Part shown: positions 6,671-13,206 of the stretch, piece by piece
How the letters are laid out: each line of letters begins with the position of its first letter
How positions within the stretch are numbered: position 1 is the first letter of the stretch
DNA from: Prolixibacteraceae bacterium
GTDB lineage: Bacteria > Bacteroidota > Bacteroidia > Bacteroidales > Prolixibacteraceae
Assembly: GCA_014380255.1 (NCBI GenBank)
Contig: JACMKG010000147.1
Coordinates: 1-15,415, forward strand
Length of the DNA stretch: 15,415 bases
Reading direction: 5' to 3'
Position numbers and translations under genes: made by a program
Notes under the pieces: model-generated
Databases searched by the model: none
What the model saw: only the letters and a program-made list of their open reading frames with translations
What the model was told of the DNA's origin: nothing

Positions 6671-7750
6671 TTATATCTTAATCAGATTATTTTTCAGGGA
6701 AAACACAATAACTTCCACAATGTTCCTGGCTCCTGATTTCTCCATCAGCTTGGTTCTGTACTTCTCTACCGTACGCGACGAAATGGATAATTGATCAGCA
6801 ATCACTTTAATTGACAACCCTTCCATCGTTAAATGAAGCACTTCATTTTCTCTTTTGGTAAAGAATGACTTGCTTTGATCGTTGTTATCTGTCGTTTGCA
6901 ATTTAAGAATCTGGGTGATCTTTTTTTCCAAAGGTTCCGTAATCGCCAGGTTCTCTCTTTTAAGCATGTTGCACACCTCGTTGGCAAGCTTATAATTAAC
7001 AATCACTTTTTGCTCACTCATCGCTTGTGAGATAAAGCCGATATACAGTACAATCTCTCCGTCAGCCTTGAATCCCGAACGTTTAAGGTTCATCGTAAAC
7101 TTCTCTTCCAGCCTGTCTTTCAGTATAACCGAATCATTGAAGACTGAACCGCTATCCATTGAATGGAGATTAATCCAATTCCTGATCTTCAGTAAGGATG
7201 ATCTTTCAAATATATCATCAAGCTTCAGTTGAACAGGTTCCCGATCACTGCCAATCAGGTCCAACAGGAAGGAATTTGCTTTTAATACCCGATCTCCAGC
7301 CAATACAAATATCCCATAGGGCGATAACTGAAACAAGGTATTGAAATCATCAGAAATCTCCTCCCCGGTCATCCGGCTATCCTGCATGCAGGATTCGATA
7401 CAGCTAACAAAATCGTCCGTGTTATCCGACTTCACGATTAGACCCTTCTCATTCATGTCGATGGAGTGGCCATTTATTTCATTATTCGCATGGTCACACA
7501 AAAAGAATACTGGAGTAGCATTTTTGAAAGAAGCAGCCTTAAATACCCTAAAAACATCGTATCCATCAATGGGCCCCAAAGAAAGGTTGTAAAGAATTAA
7601 ATCCGGTTGATGATTGAAAGCCAATTGCACACCCCTGTTACCGGAATTAGCATACAAGAAACTGTACTTCTTTGGATTCAATGCATTTGCAATGGCATCA
7701 CCAAAATTCTGATCTCCGTCAACTAGCAGAATTTTCTTTTTAGCATCCAT
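6671..7750 (-). CDS. LuxR-family regulator with degenerate receiver and PAS-like domain
   Basis: This 359-residue protein has three parts. Residues 1-123 resemble a CheY receiver (KKILLVDGDQNF, PDLILYNLSLGPIDGYDVF, conserved-type lysine K107 in IVKSDNTDDF). Residues about 136-245 look like a PAS sensor domain (LFQLSPYGIFVLAGDRVLKANSFLLDLIG). Residues 296-359 are a LuxR/GerE helix-turn-helix (FTKRENEVLHLTMEGLS, then VIADQLSISSRTVEKYRTKLMEKSGARN), which binds DNA. The phospho-acceptor aspartate is N55, the second residue of the acidic pair is G12, and the conserved Thr/Ser is C85, so classical phosphorylation is unlikely. No partner histidine kinase is in the window. The ATG has no clear ribosome binding site. 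A 7-bp inverted repeat (CGTATTT 7773-7779 / AAATACG 7801-7807) just upstream could be an operator, but this is weak. Confidence 0.88.
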   Translation of the reverse strand: MDAKKKILLVDGDQNFGDAIANALNPKKYSFLYANSGNRGVQLAFNHQPDLILYNLSLGPIDGYDVFRVFKAASFKNATPVFFLCDHANNEINGHSIDMNEKGLIVKSDNTDDFVSCIESCMQDSRMTGEEISDDFNTLFQLSPYGIFVLAGDRVLKANSFLLDLIGSDREPVQLKLDDIFERSSLLKIRNWINLHSMDSGSVFNDSVILKDRLEEKFTMNLKRSGFKADGEIVLYIGFISQAMSEQKVIVNYKLANEVCNMLKRENLAITEPLEKKITQILKLQTTDNNDQSKSFFTKRENEVLHLTMEGLSIKVIADQLSISSRTVEKYRTKLMEKSGARNIVEVIVFSLKNNLIKI

Positions 7751-8083
7751 AGGCTATAGATTAATGATGATTCGTATTTCGCCTGTCTATCATGAATGAA
7801 AAATACGCCCCATTTGAAATCAACATAAAAGTATAAAAAGCAATGGAATAACTACTATCAATTGATAAATTTTGTTTACTCTTTGATTTTAAGCCATTTT
7901 TTCAATTTTTATTACTTCGTTTTAAGCCCAAATATCTACACGAAAGCCAGGAAATAAACTTACCTTTTGAAAGCTATTCAACCAGCTAAATAACAACTAT
8001 TTATGGGAATACCGTCAAAGCTTGCAGAAGCCTTTCAACCGAAACAGCGTGTACGCCGGCTATGAATGAACTACTTTCTCTTT

Positions 8084-8291
8084 CCTATTCTTATCTTATT
8101 CTTGTCTTACCTTTGTCTTACCTTTGTCTTACCATATTCTTCTATAATACGTATATAATTCGAATATAATAGGTATATCATTCGTATGTGTTCGAATTAT
8201 ATACGAATTATATTCGAGTTACATTCGAGTTATATTCGAATTATATAAGATACTGGTAAGACAAAGGTAATAAACAGTCAAGACACAAATT
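8084..8291. repeat. 11-bp-phased tandem array folding as a palindrome
   Basis: The sequence can be cut into 11-base units in constant phase: nine from 8084 to 8182, one 10-base unit at 8183, and nine from 8193 to 8291. The core right arm has five clear copies of CGARTTAYATW starting at 8193, 8204, 8215, 8226 and 8237. The left arm (units at 8139-8182) carries the same word in the opposite orientation (TATATAATTCG type). Further out, CTTACCTTTGT repeats at 8106 and 8117, and its complement AGACAAAGGTA is at 8259. A perfect 15-bp inverted repeat, 8119-8133 with 8255-8269, closes an imperfect stem about 150 bases long. The outer units (before 8095 and after 8270) are weak matches. Confidence 0.8.
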
Positions 8292-8439
8292 GGACGGATA
8301 AGCAGTGAAGCAACGGGAAGAATATGGATAAGGGAACAGAAAAGTAAATAAGAATGCGTGGGAGTTTCTTCGATTAAAGGCCTGAAGGATTGGGATCAAG
8401 TACAAAACACGGCGGATAGTTCTCATCTTAAAGACGGAA

Positions 8440-8470
8440 TAGGTTAATTGTTTTTTCATTTCCTAACCTA
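8440..8470. repeat. 7-bp inverted repeat
   Basis: TAGGTTA (8440-8446) pairs with TAACCTA (8464-8470) across a 17-base T-rich spacer. Its significance alone is low. It is listed because it starts a run of three hairpin-forming segments that ends at 8630. Confidence 0.4.
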
Positions 8471-8481
8471 CGGAATGCTTT

Positions 8482-8497
8482 ATATGGGAAACCATAT
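8482..8497. repeat. Small hairpin with GAAA tetraloop
   Basis: ATATGG (8482-8487) pairs with CCATAT (8492-8497), capped by GAAA, a GNRA tetraloop on the plus strand, and followed by TTT. The stem is too short and AT-rich for a strong terminator, but a GNRA cap is a common feature of folded RNAs. Confidence 0.5.
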
Positions 8498-8506
8498 TTT
8501 CTGAAG

Positions 8507-8630
8507 GAACCTTCGTAGCAGAGAATGACTCCAGGCAAGCATAACCTTCTCAACCTTATTTTAAATAGTTAGAGTTGAGAAGGTTGATAAGGTTGGAGTC
8601 GTGGTGATGCCTTTCATGCTACGAAGGTTC
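8507..8630. repeat. Long nested inverted repeat (three stems)
   Basis: Three colinear perfect stems nest around a 19-base loop: GAACCTTCGTAGCA (8507-8520) with 8617-8630 (14 bp), GACTCCA (8527-8533) with 8594-8600 (7 bp), and AACCTTCTCAAC (8543-8554) with 8574-8585 (12 bp). Internal loops are 6/16 and 9/8 bases. Both inner arms carry 9-bp duplications (AACCTTCTC/AACCTTATT; GAGAAGGTT/GATAAGGTT). GATAAGGTTGGA recurs outside the element at 8638-8649. No target-site duplication is visible at its ends, so a mobile miniature element is possible but not shown. Confidence 0.75.
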
Positions 8631-9005
8631 ATTAATCGATAAGGTTGGAAGCAGCAGGCGGATTAGCTGATAATTACAAAATCATCATGAATGAAGGCAA
8701 TCCTCTATACGATCCACCGGCTTTTGTACTTGATCCATGGATTGGAGGGTTGGAGAACTGTTAATCCTCTTTGGAAGAAAGGAATGGTGTTTTTATATTT
8801 CCTTCTACAGGTTGCACTCACAGCCCTGCATATCAGACTCTTTTAGTAGTGAGGTATTCCGGTCTCCCTTCTTCGGTCTTCCTTTTCTTTTTACACGGGT
8901 TATGGGCCATGGCTGGAAACATCCGACTCTTTTAAACTCAGTAGGTTTTGCACCCAGTTGTGCTGCCTTCCATTTCCTTTGGCCTTTTTCTCGTTTGCTC
9001 TGGCC

Positions 9006-9061
9006 TTAAGTCTTAAGTCTAAAGTCTTTGTTCTTGACTTTCTCTCTGCCCTATGCCCCAA
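9006..9061. repeat. Heptamer-period low-complexity tract
   Basis: Cut in sevens from 9006, the sequence reads TTAAGTC twice, TAAAGTC, TTTGTTC, TTGACTT, TCTCTCT, GCCCTAT, GCCCCAA. Exact and near-exact 7-bp repeats therefore continue in one phase for 56 bases. The preceding 8964-9005 can be cut in the same phase with weaker similarity (units ending in C, for example TTTGGCC, TCTGGCC). It lies 40 bases downstream of the lptD stop. No hairpin terminator accompanies it. Confidence 0.65.
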
Positions 9062-9100
9062 GGATTCGGGATGAATTTATTTTCAAAGGATTGATGCGTC

Positions 9101-11734
9101 CTAATTATCACGCCATGAGCTTTGCTTGGAAATCTTCAGGTCACGCAGGATGGATGAACTTGCGGAAAGATTAAAGCTATAACTTTTACGTTCACCGAAA
9201 GGAACAAAACCGAATGCCATACTCCAGCAATGCATCGTGCGGCTTACATTAAAAGTGGTAAATGAGAATTTCATGGCCTGTATATCGAAGTTGGTATTCA
9301 TATCCATGTTCCATTTCTCGGTCAGGTTCAAACGACCTCCGAAGTTTAAGCTCTGCATGATCTTCCTGGGCTCCGGATCCTCGGGTTTCGTCTTTTGTCT
9401 GAAAGAATTGGTATAATAAAAAGAGTAATCAAACCGGAAGCTCCATGGAATGTTAAAATCCACATAATCGGAATAAGAACCTGGTAGGGCTTTATCTTCT
9501 TCAATGATCTCTTTATTTTCTTCGGCTTCCTTTTTGCCTTTTTTCGATTCAAAATTCATCCCAAATGAAAGGTTCGCAGAAGTTAATCTTCCAATTTTAT
9601 TGATCCCTTTCGCATGGCTCCACACATACTCATTATAAGATTTACCTTCTTTATCAGCCATGTATGGGTTTACCAAGGCCCCTAAATTCACACTAATACC
9701 TTTGATTGTTGTTCGGGCCGACATGGTAATGGGCGACAGATTCATTGAATCAGCAATCAGGTTATAGGAAGTATTAATACTCAGGTTGTCTATAATTTTT
9801 ACTTTTTTGAAAACAGGCTTGTTGTCTTTTGTTTGAATAGTATCATTTACATCCAATACTTTGGCTTCCAGGTTTTGACTTAAGCTGAAGCTAATCGCAC
9901 CGCTTTCGCCCCTTCCGGTATAACCGAAAACTCCCTTTTCAAAATGAGAATAATACGAAATCCTGCCTAAACTGTCTCTATAGGAATCCCAGAACCGGAA
10001 TTTCTCTTGTCCGAAATCGGGTGTATAACTAAAACTGGCTGAAGGGGTAATTTTATGACGTATCGCTTTAATCTTTGATTTAGGATTCTTGATTTGATAC
10101 ATCCCATAAATATTGGTTGAAGAACTCAGGCTATAAGAATATTCGTAATTTCTGCGAAAGGAATACATAGTATCAATTCGAACATAATTTTCTCCCCCGG
10201 GAATCGGATTATCATAGGTTGGATCGTACGTTTTATTGATATAATTGGTATACCACCGCTCAGAATAATTAAAGCTGGGGCTCAAATTAATGTATTTCAA
10301 CAAATTGAATGAAGGCAATGTAATAGGAATAGAATGACGTACCCCGTTTTGCCAGTCACGAACCAACGACTTCTTCAGAATTTCTCTTTCCTTGGCAGTA
10401 ATTGAATTTTTTAAATTACCGGTATAGGAGAAACTTATTTTTTCAAACCATTTAACAGGACCAATTCTGTTTTTCAATTTGAAAGGATTTATTTTCGACA
10501 TGTTAAAAGTCAGTTCAGGCAGACTTAACGAAAGAGTTGTATCGATTGAATTCTGTGAGTGCCGCAGGTTCGCTGACATATTAAAAGGGGTATTCTCGAA
10601 TTTCTTGGAATACGAAATACTGGATGATTTCTGCGTCTGCAAATAAGATCTGACTGTCAATGAATTTTCCTTATCAAATGAACTTGTCGATAAATTAACA
10701 TTGGCAGAGAATGTGCGGTTGGGATTTGCTTTGGCATCCTGCGAATGAGACCACATTAGGCTGAACCCTCTGGTAGTTTTAGCATCAGGCAACGGCTCCT
10801 CTGAATATTTGTTTAAATTATAGCTAAAGTCAAAACTTCCGTTAAATCGGTACCTATTCCTGTAATTGGAATGCAATTTGGTTGCCCATGAACCTTTGGA
10901 ATAGATATCACCCCTTACAGCGAGGTCAAAATACTCGTTGGCGGCCCAGTAATACCCTCCTTCACGCAAAAAGAAACCACGAGTCCGTTCTTCTCCATAG
11001 GTCGGTATCATAATTCCGGAGGTATAGGTTGAAGAATTGGGAAAGTATCCAAAAGGGATCATGGGGAAATAAATGGGGAAATCTTCCAGTACCATGTAGG
11101 CAGGTCCTGTAATGATTTTCTTATTTGATATCACCTTGGCTTTGGTCATGCGAAGGTAGAAATGCGGGTGTTCAGCATCACAGGTCGTGTATTTCCCTCT
11201 TCTGAGTACAAATTCATCAGGGCTAATCTTTTTGGTCAGATCACTGTGGACAAAGCCATCTCCCTCTTTTGTTTTTACATCGGTAATGATACCCTTTTGA
11301 GTTTGAAAATTATAACGCAAGGTATTTGCTTCGAACTCTTCATCACCGTCTTTGAAAACAGGCGTACCCACTTTGGTCCCTGTTGAATCAGGAAGCCCTT
11401 CAGCATACACTTCCTTATTGGCAAGGTCCAGCACTATGTAATCAGCTTTAAGTTCTATGTTTTGATAGTTGACTACTCCCCCTTTGTACATATATACCTT
11501 CTGGTTTTCAAAGTCAGGGATAATTGAATCAAGCGCTGAATAGGTTAGAGTAGCCTCAAGCACAGGTTTATCAATTGAATCACCGGCTACTTCCGTTGAA
11601 GAAATAGCAGTCGTATCAACCACAGCCGGCACAGTAGAAACATTTACCGTATCAGTTTTTTCATTTAGTTGTCCATATGTAATTAGAGCAACTAAAAATA
11701 ATATATTTGTAAGCAGAATTTTTATCAAAACCAC
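9101..11734 (-). CDS. lptD: LPS-assembly outer-membrane protein LptD
   Basis: This 877-residue protein inserts lipopolysaccharide into the outer leaflet of the outer membrane, receiving it through the Lpt periplasmic bridge. It has a signal peptide (hydrophobic to about residue 21, ending ALITYG), an OstA/LptA-like beta-jellyroll at about 65-210 (VYMYKGGVVNYQNIELKADY), the LptD hallmark FPIYFPMIPFGYFPN with SGIMIPTYGE (219-248), and a long beta-barrel of alternating aromatic strands to the end. It has only two cysteines, C185 (TTCD) and C836 (MHCW), one per domain. The start is not ATG: a TAA lies two codons upstream of GTG at 11734, and the only other early candidate is TTG at 11728. No downstream terminator is seen; it is divergent from the amidase gene. 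Confidence 0.9.
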   Translation of the reverse strand: MVLIKILLTNILFLVALITYGQLNEKTDTVNVSTVPAVVDTTAISSTEVAGDSIDKPVLEATLTYSALDSIIPDFENQKVYMYKGGVVNYQNIELKADYIVLDLANKEVYAEGLPDSTGTKVGTPVFKDGDEEFEANTLRYNFQTQKGIITDVKTKEGDGFVHSDLTKKISPDEFVLRRGKYTTCDAEHPHFYLRMTKAKVISNKKIITGPAYMVLEDFPIYFPMIPFGYFPNSSTYTSGIMIPTYGEERTRGFFLREGGYYWAANEYFDLAVRGDIYSKGSWATKLHSNYRNRYRFNGSFDFSYNLNKYSEEPLPDAKTTRGFSLMWSHSQDAKANPNRTFSANVNLSTSSFDKENSLTVRSYLQTQKSSSISYSKKFENTPFNMSANLRHSQNSIDTTLSLSLPELTFNMSKINPFKLKNRIGPVKWFEKISFSYTGNLKNSITAKEREILKKSLVRDWQNGVRHSIPITLPSFNLLKYINLSPSFNYSERWYTNYINKTYDPTYDNPIPGGENYVRIDTMYSFRRNYEYSYSLSSSTNIYGMYQIKNPKSKIKAIRHKITPSASFSYTPDFGQEKFRFWDSYRDSLGRISYYSHFEKGVFGYTGRGESGAISFSLSQNLEAKVLDVNDTIQTKDNKPVFKKVKIIDNLSINTSYNLIADSMNLSPITMSARTTIKGISVNLGALVNPYMADKEGKSYNEYVWSHAKGINKIGRLTSANLSFGMNFESKKGKKEAEENKEIIEEDKALPGSYSDYVDFNIPWSFRFDYSFYYTNSFRQKTKPEDPEPRKIMQSLNFGGRLNLTEKWNMDMNTNFDIQAMKFSFTTFNVSRTMHCWSMAFGFVPFGERKSYSFNLSASSSILRDLKISKQSSWRDN

Positions 11735-11775
11735 AGTTTATAAGACAAACATATACCTAATGCTTGTTTGGTTTG

Positions 11776-11783
11776 CAAAAATA
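11776..11783 (-). promoter_or_regulatory. Candidate -7 box (TATTTTTG) for lptD
   Basis: On the minus strand this reads TATTTTTG, an exact match to TAnnTTTG, about 42 bases before the lptD start and giving an expected 5' leader of 30-35 bases. The -33 TTG is at 24 bases rather than 19-21, so the match is partial. Confidence 0.45.
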
Positions 11784-11835
11784 TAAATAAGGGCTATACC
11801 TAAACGTCAACAAACGTAAAATAATTTTAAATTTC

Positions 11836-11843
11836 TATTTTTG
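11836..11843 (+). promoter_or_regulatory. Candidate -7 box (TATTTTTG) for the amidase gene
   Basis: This exact TAnnTTTG match lies 19 bases before the amidase ATG, so the transcript leader would be very short. No TTG is found at the -33 position. The same octamer serves lptD on the other strand. Confidence 0.45.
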
Positions 11844-11862
11844 TAGCGAATAAATTTTTGAT

Positions 11863-13113
11863 ATGAGTATACAAAAGAAACTTACTACATACCTGATATT
11901 AATTATCTGTGTTTTAATATCAGCAAATTCATATTCGGTTACTGCAATGAAGGGTAATTCCAAACAGTTTATTGTAGTAATTGATCCTGGACATGGAGGC
12001 AAGGACCCCGGGGCGGTTAATAAGTCGATCAGGGAGAAGGATGTGGTTCTAAATATTGGATTGAAATTAGGGAAGATGATTAATGAGAATCATCCCGATG
12101 TAAAAGTAATATTCACTCGAAACACGGATGTTTTCGTTCCGTTAATCGATCGGTCGCGTATTGCCAACCGGAACAAGGCTGATTTATTTATTTCAATTCA
12201 TGCCAACGCTTGCCCTGCTCCTGCCATCAGGGGTACTGAAACTTTCTTTTTAGGGCCTTCACTTTCACAGACGAACCTCGAAATAGCGAAAAAAGAAAAC
12301 TCAGTAATTCTTCTGGAGGAAGGATATATTGCGACCTATGAAGGGTTTGACCCCAATTCATCTGAATCGTATATCATGTTCGAAATGGCGCAAAGTGTAT
12401 ACCTGGATTTAAGTTTATACTTCGCTGATGCCATACAGCAGCAATTCAAGACGCGCATTGAAACGCCCAACAGAGGGATTAAACAGGCAGGTTTCCTGGT
12501 TTTGAAGCTATCCTCAATGCCTAGCGTGTTGGTAGAGGCTGGCTTTTTAAGTAATCAGGCTGAGGCAAATTACCTGAACAGCGATGAAGGGCAAAATCAT
12601 ATTGCACTTTCAATTTTTGAAGCCTTCAAAAAGTTTAAGGGCAAAAGCTCCGGAACGGTGGTTAGTAAGAGTGCCGAAATTGCAAATGTGGCAAAGAAAC
12701 CTGAAATTACTCCTGTTTCAATAAAGAAAAAAGATAGTGTTGAAATTCAAACAACTGAAATTAAGGAAGTAAAAAATGGAGAAGTTGAGTTAACCTCTGC
12801 CAAACTTGAAATTAAGGAACCTGAAAAGACGGATATTGTTTTGGTTGCAGATACTCTAAAAAAAGAGTCTACAACTGATATCTATTACAGTGTTCAGATA
12901 GGGGCCAATACAACTCCTGTAGAACCGGTACCAGGTAACTTTAAAAATCTGAAAAACGTCAGAAGAGAAAAAACGGATAAGTACTTTCGGTACTATGTAG
13001 GTAAAGAAAATTCATTAAAGACTATAAATAGCCTTTTGCAACAAATTAAATCCAAGTTTCCACAAGCCTTTGTCGTATCTTTTGTCGACGGGAAAAGGGT
13101 GCCTTTAAATTAG
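11863..13113 (+). CDS. N-acetylmuramoyl-L-alanine amidase with SPOR-like C-terminus
   Basis: This 416-residue Amidase_3 (AmiA/B/C-type) zinc hydrolase cuts the bond between MurNAc and the stem peptide, as needed for daughter-cell separation. An N-terminal hydrophobic segment (about 7-28) exports it. Zinc ligands are visible: H44 in DPGHGG, E58 in REKD and H113 in SIHAN. The catalytic glutamate is E225 in VLVEAGFLSN. The catalytic domain spans about 36-255. A lysine- and glutamate-rich linker (about 256-335) leads to a divergent SPOR-like domain at 339-416 (YYSVQIGA to FVVSFVDGKRVPL), expected to bind denuded septal glycan. A regulatory helix like that of AmiB is not obvious, although the insertion at about 133-170 could occupy that place. 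It is divergent from lptD, with an MCE gene 93 bases downstream. Confidence 0.92.
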   Translation: MSIQKKLTTYLILIICVLISANSYSVTAMKGNSKQFIVVIDPGHGGKDPGAVNKSIREKDVVLNIGLKLGKMINENHPDVKVIFTRNTDVFVPLIDRSRIANRNKADLFISIHANACPAPAIRGTETFFLGPSLSQTNLEIAKKENSVILLEEGYIATYEGFDPNSSESYIMFEMAQSVYLDLSLYFADAIQQQFKTRIETPNRGIKQAGFLVLKLSSMPSVLVEAGFLSNQAEANYLNSDEGQNHIALSIFEAFKKFKGKSSGTVVSKSAEIANVAKKPEITPVSIKKKDSVEIQTTEIKEVKNGEVELTSAKLEIKEPEKTDIVLVADTLKKESTTDIYYSVQIGANTTPVEPVPGNFKNLKNVRREKTDKYFRYYVGKENSLKTINSLLQQIKSKFPQAFVVSFVDGKRVPLN

Positions 13114-13206
13114 GGTGGTAAATAAAGATTCGTTAGGGAACAAAAATTCACCTATCTTCCTCGAATAGGAACTTTAGTTTGAGAAACAGAAACGAAGAAA
13201 TCAACT

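Larger units (their letters stand above)
7751..9100. other. 1.35-kb gene-free island rich in repeats
   Basis: No frame here looks like a real gene: the open frames on both strands are short, lack start signals and run across repeats. From left to right it contains an AT-rich upstream region of the regulator (7751-8070), an 11-bp-phased array with inverted symmetry (8084-8291), a small inverted repeat (8440-8470), a GAAA-capped hairpin (8482-8497), a long nested hairpin (8507-8630), a stretch with imperfect duplications (8800-8950) and a heptamer-period tract (8964-9061) ending 40 bases before lptD. Both flanking genes are on the minus strand, so lptD transcripts would run into the island. Confidence 0.75.

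Noticed and set aside
7773..7807. Operator for the LuxR-type regulator (CGTATTT / AAATACG)
   Set aside because: The arms are only 7 bp with a 21-base spacer in AT-rich DNA. Noted in the gene entry but not supported as a separate site.
8084..8291. CRISPR array
   Set aside because: The 11-base units are contiguous with no unique spacers, and no cas-like gene is nearby.
8241..8459. 72-codon open frame on the minus strand
   Set aside because: It begins beside a T-run and ends inside the 11-bp array, with no recognisable domain or start signal.
8507..8630. Insertion sequence or complete MITE
   Set aside because: Perfect 14-bp ends are present, but no transposase and no flanking target duplication can be seen. 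Kept as an inverted repeat only.
8737..9009. 90-codon open frame on the plus strand in the island
   Set aside because: No ribosome binding site, unusual composition (rich in F, L, S, W), and it runs across the heptamer tract and imperfect duplications whose copies lie in different frames. It looks like translation of repeats.
13114..13206. Promoter for the MCE gene (TTTAGTTTG)
   Set aside because: The spacing inside the box is one base short of TAnnTTTG and no -33 TTG is present. Read-through from the amidase gene is as likely.
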